Positions 24,046-37,103 of a DNA stretch of 64,000 nt are shown here, in pieces. The first letter of the stretch is position 1. Every line of letters begins with the position of its first letter. Below the pieces are notes generated by a model. It searched no databases, had not been told where the DNA came from, and was given only the letters and a program-made list of their open reading frames with translations. The translations under genes and the position numbers were made by a program. Source of the DNA: Arachis hypogaea (lineage: Eukaryota; Streptophyta; Magnoliopsida; Fabales; Fabaceae); NCBI RefSeq assembly GCF_003086295.3, contig NC_092051.1:17040940-17104939 (forward strand). Reading direction: 5' to 3'.

Positions 24046-24938
24046 TAGGCACGGACCCATGCATAGTAACGAGAGGACACTTGCTCCCGCTCTCATTTCA
24101 TTTTTATATATATGCCCCATTTTAAATTTTAAATGACCCCTTACAAATAAATTACAAATAAATTAAGTCTAATTATTAAAAGTCCCAAACCTACTTTATC
24201 TTTCTATCATTTTGACTATTAGTTAACTTAATTAAATTTAGTCTTCTTCTATTTTCAAATCCTAGCCGTCACTCATTTATTTTCTTAAATCCTTTTCTTA
24301 GTTTCATATTTTCAATCTTCTTTTTCTATTCCTTGTCTAGTGGTCATCTTCTCTTCATCAAAAGGTAAATTTTAAATTCTCTACTTTGTTTTATATAGCT
24401 TTATATGACTATATGTATCTTTCAATTTCATTGTTTCTCTTTTTAATATTTTTAATTGCAAATTTTAATTCAAACAATTATACTTTAGGTATTAATCTAT
24501 TTTTTTATTATCTTCATAAATTTATATATTTTATTTTATTCTCAATTTGATGATTCTTATTATTTATTTGTTTATCTTTCGTTCTATTATATTATATGTA
24601 ATTATGTTGCATATAAGTTTTTAAAGTGAATTGATTAATTTACTAATTTAGAATATATATTTTTATTTTTAGAAATAGTAATGAAAAATATTTCAAAAGA
24701 AAGCTACCACTAGAATCTGAAGTCACTCCATTAGTCTCTTCTAATAAAAAGTTCTTAGAATTTAATGTGAAAAGTATGGTAGTTGATCTTGAATAACAAC
24801 CCAAAATTTTAAATTATGATCCAGATGACAGAGATGAAATGTGTACTTTTATATTTTTAAATTTAAATTAATATATATTTTAATAGTAATGTGTATTATT
24901 TTTGTCCCTCCAACATAAATTTTTTGGGTCCGTCACTG
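24046..24938 (+). mobile_element. hAT deletion derivative with a TTF-finger-like transposase remnant
   Basis: The ends TAGGCACGGACCCA and TGGGTCCGTCACTG are complementary over about ten bases. Between 24686 and 24842 one frame reads KYFKRKLPLESEVTPLVSSN, then KSMVVDLE, a stop, then QPKILNYDPDDRDEM. This matches the N-terminal region of ZMYM1/TTF-type hAT transposases found in legumes, where an ILDYDPNDRDE-type motif precedes a zinc finger (family knowledge). The catalytic part is absent, so this is an internally deleted copy with a stop in the remaining frame. Confidence 0.55.
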
Positions 24939-24999
24939 TTTCAATATCATATTTATTTTAAGATAAATATGACACTAACGAATAAATTTAAAATTTGAA

Positions 25000-27376
25000 A
25001 ATTAAATAAAAATATTTTTAAAACAAAAATAAAGAAAATTTATGGCAAATGCTAATAATGCTCTTGATAAAGTAAGAAGTATATTAACAGATATTTGACA
25101 AGAAGACAAAGAGTAGTAAAAATGTATGTCTTTATTTCTTATTCTAAAATAAAAAAAGATGATTATGCTATATATACACAATAGCAAATTCTACAACTCA
25201 TCAAATCTTCTAAAATCTGTATGAGATTCTTATATGCTAACAGACTAATAGGATTTGAATTTATGTGATAAGTCATTATCTTCTAGAAAAATATATTTAG
25301 AAGAAAAGACAAAGATTGTATTTTTTGGAGTTTGTTTTGGGTATGTGAAGATTGATTATTTAATGTGCCCCGCAAATTAGAGGATGGTAGATATCAAGAA
25401 TTTCTAGCTTGAAAAGATTAGCATAAAACGATTAAGTAGGTAGAGGTTTGTAAAAATGTCTGCCAATTACTGTGAGAAATGAACAAGAAATAATTTCATG
25501 ATCCCAACTTGAATTTTTTATTGAACAAGGTGACCATCGACCTGTAGATATTTGGTCCTCTCATGGAACATCAGATTGGCAGCGATATGCAACGCACTCT
25601 GGTTATCGCAAAATAGAACCGGAGGTTGTTCACAAGAAATGCGAAGGAAATACAGCAAGTTTAATATCCATAAAAGCTCACAAGTTGTATTAGACAAGGC
25701 ACGATACTCAACTTCCATTGAGGAATGAGCAAGGTCTGCTTCTTAGTCTTCCAAGACACTAAATGATTTCCCCAAAAAAAAAAAAAGCAATAGCTAGTTA
25801 AAGAACTGTGAGTATCAGAACATCCAGCCCAATTAGAATCACTAAATCCACATATCTAAAAAGTAGTCTCTAGAAAAAAATAACTCTCTACCTGGACTAC
25901 CTTTGAGATATCGAAGAACCCGCATTACAGCTTTGTAGTGAACCTGAGAAGGAGAGACCATGAACTGGCTAAGCTGCTGGGTGGCATACATAATATCCGA
26001 CCAAGTAGTGGTCAAGTAAATTAGCCGGCCAACAAGACGGCGATAAACAGAGAGATATGAAAGAGGAGGACCATCATCCTGGTAATACAAAATCAAGGCA
26101 ATAAATCAAGGCAGTATTTATGTTGAGAAAGAGAAATACCCTTTGAAAAGTGAGCAACTTCAATGCCTAGAAAATACTTTAGTGAACCAAAATCCTTAAT
26201 CCTAAAATTGTAGCCTAGAATCTTCTTAATAGAAGTAATTTCAGCAGCAAAATTTTTAGTAACAACGATATCATCGACATAAACTAACAGAATGCATATC
26301 TCATTGCCCAGAATTTTGACAAATAAACTATAATAAAAAGTGGTCTGCTGATAGTCACAAGAAAAGAGAAGAGAAGAAAGTTTTTCATACCACATTCTGC
26401 TTGACAGTCACAATCCATAAAAAGATTTAAGGAGCTTGCTTGCAACACTGATTGGGACGAGATGGAGTAATGCCAGGAGGAAGAGCCATATAATTGGTTT
26501 CCATCAAATCACATATAAAAGTGCATTATTGACATCCAGCTACTGAATAGGTCATCTCTTCATTGATGTTAAAGCCAGAACAATTCTGATTGTTGCAGGT
26601 TTCACCACCGGTGAAAAGTCTCTAGAAAATCAAACTGTTTATGTGAAATCTTTCGCTAGGAGCCAAGCCTTGTATCGCTCAACAAAATCGTTCGTCCGGA
26701 GTTTAATCTTGTAAATTCATTTACAACCGATGGGTCACACTTTCGAATGGCAATCAATCAACTCTCAATTCCTGTTCAACAACAGGGCACCAATTTCTTT
26801 ATTCATGGCAGCTCGACAATGAGGGGCCTTATTGGCTTCCTAAGAATTTCTTGGCTCATACTCAGAATGTAAAGATGAGACATATTTACTGTGTGAAGAA
26901 GAAAGTGAAACAAAAGAAAAGATAGGATAGCTAGAACCTAAGGAGGAATAGGTATGAAAAGTAAGAGAAGAATTAGAAATAAAGTCAAAGAGATAAGAAG
27001 GTGGTCGTGACTGGCATTGGCTCTGGCAAACGGAAGGGATCGATGTTGATGGAGGGAAAAGAGAGGCTGGGGAAGTGGGTTGGCCAGAAAACAAGGAAGA
27101 AAAAAGAACAGGAGATGAGGGGGTGATTGAAGAGGTTGTAGTGGCATCAAGGTGGAAGTTGGGGGGGAAGGGGTGCTATGTGGTAATGAAGAGGGTGAAA
27201 GTGAGGACACGTTAGGTGAGGAAGGGGGATCATCTAAGTGAGGTGGCGTAGAAGAAGATGGATTAGTGGAAAAGGTTGGGGAAGGTTGCTGGACATGTGT
27301 TGGATCATGTGATATGGTATTAGGTCCAATAGGAAGTGAGAAAGTGTTTGGTCTATGGGCATTATTCTTGGGTGTA
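25000..27376 (-). pseudogene. Degenerate Ty1/copia polyprotein (linker, RT, RNase H) and possible 3' LTR
   Basis: Read on the minus strand: a Ser/Pro-rich linker between integrase and reverse transcriptase (27370-26850), then RT fragments including IYKIK, RYKAWLLAK and FSPVVKPATIRIVLA-type sequence broken by stops, then an intact block 26395-26093 with ILLVYVDDIVV, the YVDD active site of RT, and DFGSLKYFLGIEV. Next come LVGRLIYLTTTWSDIMYATQQLSQFM (26096-25842), RNase H with EVEYRALSNTTCELLWILNL and FCDNQSALHIA (25718-25518), and QLADIF-type ends. A purine-rich TTTGCGGGGCACA near 25370 may be the polypurine tract, with a 3' LTR-like stretch below it. Frameshifts and stops show it is dead. The 5' portion ends abruptly near 27376 at the LTR-like sequence. 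Individual long motifs are quoted only in part. Confidence 0.85.
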
Positions 27377-29532
27377 AGAATCAGAATAACCGCTTTAATA
27401 AAATAAGAATTTCAACTGCCTAAAATAGGTTCGAAAATATAAAATGATATTTTGAAAATAAAAAGATGAAATTTGAATTCAATGAATTTTTTCTGAGTGG
27501 GAAAATGTATCTTTTATGAAAAGTTTTTGTAAAAAACACGTATTGGCACTTAAGCCGGCAGTACTGGCTCTAGTCTATCCGGTATTGCGTATTGAGAAAA
27601 ATAATATTTTGAAAATTGAATTTATTGTTTTGGAAATGTAAAAATAATTTAGAATCGAAAACCGGACGCTAATCTTAAAGATTTTTGCCTAAAGTGAGTC
27701 AAACGAACCTAAAACACTAACCGGTTAGATCGGATCTAAGTTGGACCCAAATCCAACATATATAAACACAACTAATGAGCATTTCAGTTTATTTCTAGCC
27801 CTAAAACAAGAAAAGGGCCCTGCTAAAGTGAGAAGAGTGGAGGTAAGGGTTTGCACTATTCACCTTCTTCTTCTTTTAGCCATATCTTGAGCTACGGAGC
27901 TCCGATTGACGAACGGTTTGTGGCCACGCGAAGCTCTTATCGAGCTCTTCCTTTCTAACCCATCAAAGTTGGTAAAAAAAACTCTGATTCCAAGCTCCTT
28001 TTCTCTGCTCTATATCATTTTCAAAAATGGCTTTTGGGATTGTTAAGTTTCTTTGTGTTCTTGTTGTTTAGGTTAATCTAGCTTGGGTGAGTAGTGGATT
28101 TTATCCCAAAACTCATTGGATAAGGTAAAATATCACTAAAACCTTGTGTTTAGTTGAATGTCATAAACTCTAGCTTTGATTCCTGTTGTTTTTCATGATA
28201 AAGAGTGTTCTTGGTGTTGTTTGGTGTTGAGTGAAGGCTTGAAAGCTTGTGATGAAGTGGTTTTGTGCGTGGAGAATAATCGGCTAAGGTATGATTTCGG
28301 TTTCCTTTATGTAGTATATAATGTTTCGTGAACCTTAGGCTAGTGAACCTTAGGATAGGATTGAAATAGTTGTTGATGATTGTGGATTTGAAGATGTATG
28401 ATGAATTTTATGATTGTGATGATTTTGATGATTGATATTGATTAATGATGTTATTGAGATTTGTTGATGATCGTTGAGTTTTGATGAGTATTAAGAAGAT
28501 ATATATGTTTGTTGGTAAATAATGCTTGTGAGGAATTGAAATTATGGAAATTGTTGGAGTTGTATGTTTGAAATTGAGATTTTTGGATATATGAATTTAT
28601 TGAGTGGAGAGGATGAAACATTGAGTGAAATGGTTAGAAAGTGATTGAGGGACATTCGGTTTGGTTTTAGTATGTTTTGGTATTGAATTGGTTGAATTTG
28701 GAATGTTTGGATGGGTTTTGGATTGGTATGGTTTTGAAAGTTTTGGAAATACTAGATGATTGTCACTTTGGTAAAAGTCTGTTTTTCGTGAATTTTGGCG
28801 GATCATAACTTGAGCTTCAGACATTGAAATTCAATGAATTTTATTTCAAATTAAAGATTATTTCAAGATCTTTAAAATGATATAAAGTTTGAGAAAAATA
28901 GAATTTTTTTAGAAGAAGTTATGAGCATTTGAAGTTCGGTATGAAAATCTAGTTTTTTGTAGCTTTACAATTTTTCTGATTCTGATATAGCATGCGTACG
29001 CGACACAGTGCACGTGACGCAAGCATTCTCCACTGCCTGGGGTCTCGCGTACGTGGGCACTAGCATACGTACGCGAGCATATAATTTCAAGGCATGCGCA
29101 CGTGAGAATTTAACACGCGACATGAGCGGGGGGTCACATACGCGACCACCCATTTTTAACCTTGTACGTATGCACGGTAGGGGTGTGCATATGCATAGCC
29201 CTTGTTTTGGTGAAAAATGATTTTTCTCCATTTTCAAAGGTTTTATAGCTTTCTAAACTTCCTTAACTTCTCCTTAAGACTTGTGGCTAGTAATTATTAG
29301 GCCCTAAGACTAATATAGATGGGTTTATGTTTCAGATTAATAGGTTTATTTTCGGGTTTTAGAAGACGGAGATTTAGGCTAGGTATGTCAGTTAGGTCGT
29401 TTTGTCTTGTGGACTAATGGAGAGTGAGGTTGATGATGAACTTGATATATTGATGATGGATGAGTTGGAACTTGAAATGGTGGATTATGGTGAATGCAAC
29501 ATGTATAAACAGAATTGTACTATGAGCTGTGT

Positions 29533-31936
29533 TGTAACATCCCAACTTTTTGAATCAAGTCATTATTCAATAACTAATTAATTAATTAAAATTGTAATAA
29601 TTTAAAATTTAAATTCAAAATGAAAAATTAGGAAATAATGCATCTGAAAAACTAACATATCTAGGTTAAAATTCAAATATATGAAAGCACTAGTGGTAGT
29701 AAATCTCTAACCGACAATAAACAACATTTTAAGATATAGTCACAATTAATTCTATATTTATTGGATTTGAATAATATTCAGTTACATGAAAAGATAAGAA
29801 AACTAGCTTTATTCTTTAAGTTAAGTATAAAATCAAATTCAAATTAAATTAGGTAGATAAATATGTTACAAGTCCATGGTAGAAAATCGTGCTCTTATCA
29901 GCCAGCCTGATATACTAATAGTATTTCAAGAATATCTCAAGATGTGAATATGCGATTGACTTCGTTTAAGATTAATTTTAAAGCTAACTCAATTATCTAT
30001 AAATTTATGTCTAATAGTTATTTTCAAATTCCAAACTTAGAAAATGTTATAGGACTTGCAAAGCGACGATTCAAATTGGAGATTTTACATAAGCGCGAAG
30101 TAGATTCTCCTAACACAATCTGTACATACCTAAGAGCTATTTGAGTCCTTCCTTTCCCATTTTATTCTCTTTTTTCCATACAAAATATTTTAGTCAAACA
30201 AAATCCACTCATATATTGTTCAAGAATATATCCTTTCGAATTATGCGAACTACGGAATATGGAAATTCTTTCTACCTAGTCAAGGATTCATACTTACATC
30301 AAAATATACACAAAGACTAGTCATGGAACAAGTTTCTCTTCACTAAAAAATCACATCTATTTGCATCGGAATACATATAGGAACTTCATTCGAGGTAGGG
30401 GATTTTATGCTAATTTTTATGTCATATATTAAATGATTTTGGATATAGATGTTAGCATTACATGTCATGATATAATGTCTCTTTTCTTCATACGCATTAT
30501 GCATTATAATAACAATCTTATGTGCATTAAAGAACTGAGGGAATGATCCTTCGGTAAGGGAAAGTGACCCACAAAGACAAGATGATCGAGATGATCTTTC
30601 GGTAAGAGAAGGTGATCGGCAAACTTTTGGAAACCTTCGGTAAGGAAAGCTAAGGAGACTCTTATCAATTTTATAATAATATATCTTGGTTGCCATAACT
30701 TTCTTCTTGTGTATGTCTAAATAACCTTGATTGTAATTGAACTAAGGGAATGAACCTTTAGTAAGGGAAGGTGACCCCCAAAGACAAGATATCGATATGA
30801 TCCTTCAGTAAGGAAAGGTGATCGCCAAAATGTTTGGGATAAGAACCTTCGGTAAGGAAAGGGGACTCCCACCTTTTATACCAGTTAGAGCTCAATACCT
30901 TCCAAAAAAGCTATGAGGAAATGTAATGAAAAGTGTGATCATGATTGTTCTTCTTTTATCCTTTTTCAATTTATGATTATGTTTATTATTTCATTCAAAG
31001 ATCCTTCTTTTATCCAAAGTTCCTTTTTATTTGATGGATGATATTGTTTAAGATCTTTATTTTATTTAGATCTATTCTATTTGACTTATTTATGCCAATA
31101 TTAGTATTCTTCTCTTATTTATTATTTATTTTGCCTTGCTTTACGGACTATGAAAATACCAAATCAAGATTTATGAGTTTGCATTTTATATGTTCTAATA
31201 CTATAGGCATTTTGTATATGTCATACATATCATAACATAAGTAAATAAGAAGCATCTAAAAATTACACAACTCCGACTAACAAGGACTTTTAGAAATAAT
31301 AATTGAACAACATTGCATCATAACTGGTTTTATTTTAAAACTCGGAGTGGCTGGGGATAGATACGATGACACCATATAGATAAACTATTGAGAAACTTTT
31401 GTTTCTCACCCCTCTCTCCGTACCATCTTCAAGAACAATGCAGTACAAAGCAATACACTGCTCAATTGAGGTGAAAAGACAAGTGCGCTATTAGGAGTAA
31501 GCTATCGAGGACGTAGATACAAAACATTAAGCGTTTACCTTAAGAAGGAAGAATACGCGATTGTTTTAGCCATAGTTATACAAATTAAGAGAATTAGGAT
31601 TTTTTGTGTGTCTTGTTTTATTTTTATTGAGTGATTGCAATTGTAACTATGATGTTTCTTTTTATGATTATTTGGTATGAATAAAGCTTGTCATTGTTGT
31701 GCCTTCATAGTTTAGCACGCCCGTTTTTCATGTTAGTATTTTCAGATCCACTCATTTTTTAATTAGTAACTATTCTAATAAAAACTAGTTATTCAATATT
31801 TTTATATATAAATTATTTTATATAAATATTTCATATTTTTTTTAAAAAAAATTCTGCAAGATTTTGAATATCAACTACTAAATATAATCCAAATAAAGCT
31901 TAACTCAGTTTAAAAGCATTGCATAAGGGTGTTACA
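29533..31936 (+). repeat. Left LTR of the non-autonomous element
   Basis: The LTR is 2404 bp, TG...CA bounded. It carries an internal minisatellite at about 30520-30870 made of CCTTCGGTAAGGGAAGGTGA-like units separated by variable GATCGAGATGAT or CCCCAAAGACAAGAT spacers. Open frames inside (for example 30343-30696) are repeat translations, not genes. Confidence 0.85.
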
Positions 31937-33093
31937 TTTTGGTTTCCATAGGGCCATATTCTATGCTTCCAAGATTAATTTATTATCATTTAGTTATAAT
32001 TAGTGTCATACAATAAAATCTTTTCTATGTGATGAAATTAGATTAGAAATATGTGATCATCTAATAATAAAAGTTATTGTGCTCCTGAATGTTTTATTTG
32101 AGACTTATTGCCGTAATTGTTTGATCAAAATGTGCATGTGTTAATATCAAAATATAGATCACCTAGGAACACTCTACTCATAGTTAAAGATGTAGACAAA
32201 TACACATGAGATTTTTTTTTAAAGTTAGAAAATTATATTTTTGTTACTTTATATGCTTGGCATTTGTTATGTTTAATTTCTTATTTTCATGTTGTTGTAT
32301 GATGCCCTTGTTAAGTCTTTATAAAACCCATCATTGTTAAGTCTTTGTAATCGAAAGTACATGCACGTTCTTATATTTTTTTTTTGTATAAATGCTATTT
32401 TTATAATTATTACTATTACTTTGCAAGCCATTTAAGTCAAGAATACATTCATTTTTATAAATTCTATGTGATTATTTAGTATGTCCCATTATCATGAAAT
32501 TCTCTTAAACATGTGATATTACACGATTTTTTTTTATGTATGTCATTTATGTTACTATTACTACCTCTCTGATCAACATGTGATATTACATGATATTTTT
32601 TATATATGTCATTTATGTTACTATTACTACCTCTCTGATCAGAGGGAAGGAGAAAATGTGAAGCAATTGACTTGCATGTTAAAGAAAAGTAATTACCTTT
32701 AACTTCTCTGAACTCTATTTATCATGTTTTTGCTTAACTTGATTTGACATTAACTTCCTTGATTAACTTTTCTTTTCTTCCTCTTTGGTGTTTGAATAAA
32801 AAAAATGAATGATATTATCTATCATGTGAATCTATCTTATATAATTATATTAGACTTGAATATTTAATTCACATTTAGTGCACTTAGTTAGCTCATGATG
32901 AGGATAGAACTGTTTTGTAGCTTTACTTATTTTGCTTGAATGTATGGATTGATTGAACTTACTTATGTTAGGGCTATCATATATCCTGTAAAAAAAAGTA
33001 GATAAAACCTACTAGGACAAGATAAGGTTGATTAGTATGTTCTTAGTAGACACGAATTTTAAGGACAAAATTCTTTTTTTAAGAGGGTGAGAA
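31937..33093 (+). other. Non-coding interior of the LTR element
   Basis: No gag, protease, integrase or RT motif occurs in any frame. A 67-bp tandem duplication (AACATGTGATATTACA at 32508 and again at 32575, including ACTATTACTACCTCTCTGATC-type sequence) is present. The 3' boundary has the polypurine tract at about 33080-33093. Confidence 0.7.
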
Positions 33094-35532
33094 TGTAACA
33101 TCCCAACTTTTTGAATCAAGTCATTATTCAATAACTAATTAATTAATTAAAATGGTAATAATTTAAAATTTAAATTCAAAATAAAAAATTAAGAAATAAT
33201 GCATTTGAAAAACTAACATATCTAGGTTAAAATTCAAATATATGAAAGCACTAGTGGTAGTAAATCTTTAACCGACAATAAACAACCTTTTAAGATATAG
33301 TCATAATTAGTTCTATATTTATTAGATTTGAATGATATTTAGTTACATAAAAAGATAAGAAAACTAGCTTTATTCTTTAAGTTCAGTACAAAACTAAATT
33401 CAAATTAAATTAGGTAGATAAATCTGTTACAAGTACATGGTAGAAATCGCGCTCTTATCAGCCAGCCTGATATACTAAAAGTATTTCGAGAATATCTCAA
33501 GTTGTGGTTATTCAATTGACTTAATTTAAAATTCTTTTTAAAGCTAACTCAATTATCTATAAATTTGTGTCTAATAGTTATTTCCAAATTCCAAACTTAA
33601 AAAATGTTATAGGGCTTGCAAAGTGACAATTCAGATTGGAGATTTCACATAAACGCGAAGTAGATTCTCCTAACACAATCTGTACATGCCTAAGAGCTAT
33701 TTGAGTCCTTCCTTTCCCATTCTGTTCCCTTTTTCCATACAAAATATTCTAGCCAAAGTATTCACAAAGTCCACTTATATATTGTTCAAGAATATATCCT
33801 TTCGAATTATGCGAACTACGGAATATGGAAATTCTTTTTATCCAGTCAATGATTCATACTTATATCAAAATATACACAAAGACTAGTCATGGAACACGTT
33901 TCTCTTCACTAAAAAATCATGTCTATTTGCATCAGAATACATATAGGAACTTCACTCGAGGTAGGGATTTTATGCTAATTTTTATATGTCATATGTTAAA
34001 TATTTTTGGATATAGATGTTAGCATTACATGTCATAATATAATATCTCTTTCCTTCATACGTATTATGCATTATAATAACAATCATATGTGCATTAAAGA
34101 ACTGAGGGAATGATTCTTTGATAAGGGAAGGTGTCCCCCAAAGACAAGATGATCTAGATGATCCTTCGGTAAGGGAAGGTGATCGAATCGAGATGATCCT
34201 TCGGTAAGGGAAAGTGATCGACAAACTTTTGGGCACTTTCGGTAAGGAAAGAAGACTCTCATCAATTTTATAATAATATATCTTGGTTACCATAACTTCC
34301 TTCTTGGTATGTCTAAATAACCTTGATTGTAAATTGAACTGAGAGAATGATTCTTCAGTAAGGGAAGGTGACCCCCAAAAACAAGCTATCGATATGATCC
34401 TTCGGTAAGGGAAGGTAATTACCAAAATGTTTGGGATAAGAACCTTCGGTAAGGGAAGGGAACTCCTACCTTTTAGACCGATTTGAGCTCAATACCTTCC
34501 ATATAAAAGCTATGAGAAAAAGTAATGAAAAGTATGATCATGATTGTTCTTCTTTTATCCTTTTTTAATTTATGATTATGTTTATTATTTCATTCAAAGA
34601 TCCTTCTTTTATCCAAAGTTCCTTTTTATTTGATGGATGATATTGTTTAAGATCTTTATTTTATTTAGATCTATTCTATTTGACTTATTTATGCCAATGT
34701 TAGTGTTCTTCTCTTATTTATTATTTATTTTGCCTTACTTTACGGCCTATGAAAACATAAATCAAGATTTATGAGTCTGCATTCTATATATTTTAATGCT
34801 ATAGGCATTTTGTATGTGTCACACATGTCATAACATAAGTAAATAACAAGCATCTAAAAATCACACCACTCCGACTAACAAAGACTTTTAGAAATAATAA
34901 TTGAACAACATTGCATCATCACTGTTTTTATTTTAAAACTCGGAGTGGCTGGGGATGGATACGATGACACCATATAGATAAACTACTAAGAAACTTTTGT
35001 TTCTCACCCCTCTCTCCGTACCATCTTCAGGAATGATGCTGTACAAAGCAATACACAGCTCAGTTGAGGTGAAAGGACAAGTGCACTATTAGGAGCAAGC
35101 TATCGAGGACGTAGATACAAAACATTAAGCGTTTACCTTAAGAAGGAAGAATACGCGATTGTTTTAGCCATAGTTTTACAAATTAAGAGAATTAGAAATT
35201 TTTTTGTGTCTTGTTTTATTTTTATTGAGTGATTGCAATTGTAACTATGATGTTTCTTTTTATGATTATTTGGTATGAATAAAGCTTGTCATTGTTGTGC
35301 TTTCATAGTTTAGCATGCCCGTTTTTCATGTTAGTATTTTCAGATCTACTCATATTTTTCAACTAGTAACTATTCTAATAAAAACTAGTTATTCAATATT
35401 TTTATATATAAATTATTTTATATAAATATTTCATATTTATTTTTAAAATTTTTTTTGCAATGTTTTGAATATCAACTACTAAATATAATCCAAATAAAGC
35501 TAAACTCAGTTTAAAAGCATTAGGGTGTTACA
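33094..35532 (+). repeat. Right LTR of the non-autonomous element
   Basis: The LTR is 2439 bp and collinear with the left one. It has the same minisatellite of CCTTCGGTAAGGGAAGG units at about 34100-34465, differing in unit arrangement. It lacks the TTGCATAAGG-like bases near the end that the left copy has. Confidence 0.85.
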
Positions 35533-36610
35533 TGTGCTGTTTTACTGAATTGTTATGATTGGTAAGTCGCTATGCACCTCGAACAAGGGCTGTGGCAGTC
35601 TCCCGCTTGTCGAGGTAGCGGTACTGGCGTAGGGGTCGAGGTAGTTTTCCGCCTACGTTGAGATGTGAGGGCTATAGTAGTCTTCCGCTCACATAACCTT
35701 TCTGCTGCCAGAGTGAACTCGGGTACTATAACCCGAAAGAGTGTGTCTGACACTATAACTCGCGAGGCGCAAGATAAAGTAAGAGTGAGTATGGCACTAT
35801 ATCCCTGGTTGTGGCAGAAAGGCAACACCATCGGAGGTGTGTCAGATTGGCATTTTGAACCGACAAGTGATATCACGAGCCAAAATAGGATAGACATTTG
35901 TCATATGCATCTTCTATCTACTTGTTTGTTTTGATTATTTGGGTTATGCCTATTTGATTAATATGTCTAAATGCTAATTGACTTATCTGTTATACATGAA
36001 TATTATTTGTGCTTTATTTGTTGGCATTAAATGTGTTTTCTGGCGTTAAAGAGGATCAGGATGCAGTGGTGATGGGATCGCATGGAGGTTAGGTTGGCGA
36101 AGGCCGTGGAATACAGCGGTATGATTAGTATTAGTTAAAAATTTCCTAAGTTTAGATAACCCTATTTATGGTTTATGGTTTAAGTTATTTATTTTCGTTA
36201 AGGCTTGAATATCTGTTTTTGATGTGAAGTTTTAGAATTGCCTTTGGCATCTCGGAACGTTATATCTTACATATTGGGCATTGTTACCATACTGAGAACC
36301 CCCGATTACCATATTGAGAACCTCCGGTTCTCATACCATATGTTGTTGTTATTTTTTAGATGTAGATCGCAACTCATCTCAGTGAGTTTGCGGATGATAA
36401 CAGAGTGGAGGATCTTTTGTTATCTTTGTATTTTGGTTATTTTGTTGTAATACTCTCTCCCACCCTTTTTATTATAAAATCCAAAATAATAAACTTTATT
36501 TAATTACAAGAGTGCAATACTTCTTAGTTTTTACTTAATAAAAAGTATTTAAAAATAATTTGGCTACTTAGATTTTTTCATATTATTTTATGGCGAAGAT
36601 ATTTTTAAAA

Positions 36611-36780
36611 AGAAAAAGTCTAGGTGGCTAGTAGATTATGTGATTTTTAGTCATCAATTAGTCATCAATTATGTTTTTAATGGTCCGAGATTGCATCTAA
36701 TGATGTAGAATCATTCAATTTCTTTTTGATGGTTAAGTGCCGACCAGAATTTAATAAAAGTGCTGGCCCTAGCACTCCTC
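36611..36780. mobile_element. Small MITE, possibly Mutator-like
   Basis: The left end AGTCTAGGTGGCTAGTAGA and the reverse complement of the right end (AGTGCTAGGGCCAGCAC) are imperfect inverted repeats. Flanks TTTTTAAAA (36602-36610) and CTTTTAAAA (ending 36788) could be a 9-bp duplication but are low complexity. It resembles the short peanut MITEs with GGCCAGCACTT ends (recollection, not checked). The remainder of 36476-37103 is intergenic with nothing else seen. Confidence 0.45.
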
Positions 36781-37103
36781 TTTTAAAAAAATTTAAATTA
36801 TTAACATGCGGTATGTGTTTAGGTTTTGTTGCATTGTGTTACCATTAGTTCTGCAATTATATTCATCAGGACATAAGAACTTTATTAGACGCGCGCATTT
36901 TAATCTGTACCAACATCATCTAATGAGGCGGCAATAATATATGTCAACAAAGGGAATGAATTAAGGACTGAAAATAATGTTACAATAATATCGAAGTGTA
37001 CACAATTGAACTAATTAACCGTGGACAAGTAATTATTCCTAAAATTAAGAAGAAATTATGGCGCAGACATAATACACATACATTATTGATGAACACTAAC
37101 GTC

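Larger units (their letters stand above)
29533..35532 (+). mobile_element. Non-autonomous LTR retrotransposon with 2.4-kb LTRs
   Basis: Two direct repeats, 29533-31936 and 33094-35532, both begin TGTAACATCCCAAC and end GGGTGTTACA. They enclose only 1157 bp without coding capacity. In the first 207 bp I count six differences between the two LTRs. Just before the right LTR lies ACGAATTTTAAGGAC, then AAATTC and AAGAGGGTGAGAA, which looks like the polypurine tract and terminal pol context of Ty3/gypsy chromoviruses (family knowledge). Flanks are TGTGT (29528-29532) and TGTGC (35533-35537), a probable 5-bp duplication with one mismatch. The presumed primer-binding site after the left LTR (TGGTTTCCATAGGGCC) is unusual. 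The orientation is set by the polypurine tract. Confidence 0.85.
27377..36475. mobile_element. Long LTR-like sequence (Ty3/gypsy type), interrupted by a 6-kb element
   Basis: Two non-coding parts, 27377-29532 and 35533-36475, read as one unit once the inner element is removed. They include a 27-bp-scale CG-rich island at 28990-29170 with repeated GCGTACGCG/CATGCGCACG words, a GAGCTACGGAGCTCCGATTG segment near 27892, repeated CCGCTTGTCGAGG / CCGCCTACG phrases at 35580-35700, and paired TACCATACTGAGAACC / TACCATATTGAGAACC at 36290-36340. These are features I associate with long gypsy LTRs in legumes. No gag-pol is present, so this is probably a solo LTR or fragment. The ends are approximate (start near TGTAAGAATCAGAATAACC, end near TTGTAATACTCTCTCCC). 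Confidence 0.5.

Noticed and set aside
32508..32642. Possible pair of microRNA-like units in the LTR element interior
   Set aside because: The two copies are direct, not inverted, and form a simple 67-bp tandem duplication.
35553..35934. Overlapping open frames on both strands after the right LTR
   Set aside because: They lie in the non-coding LTR-like host sequence and match no known gag-pol domain.
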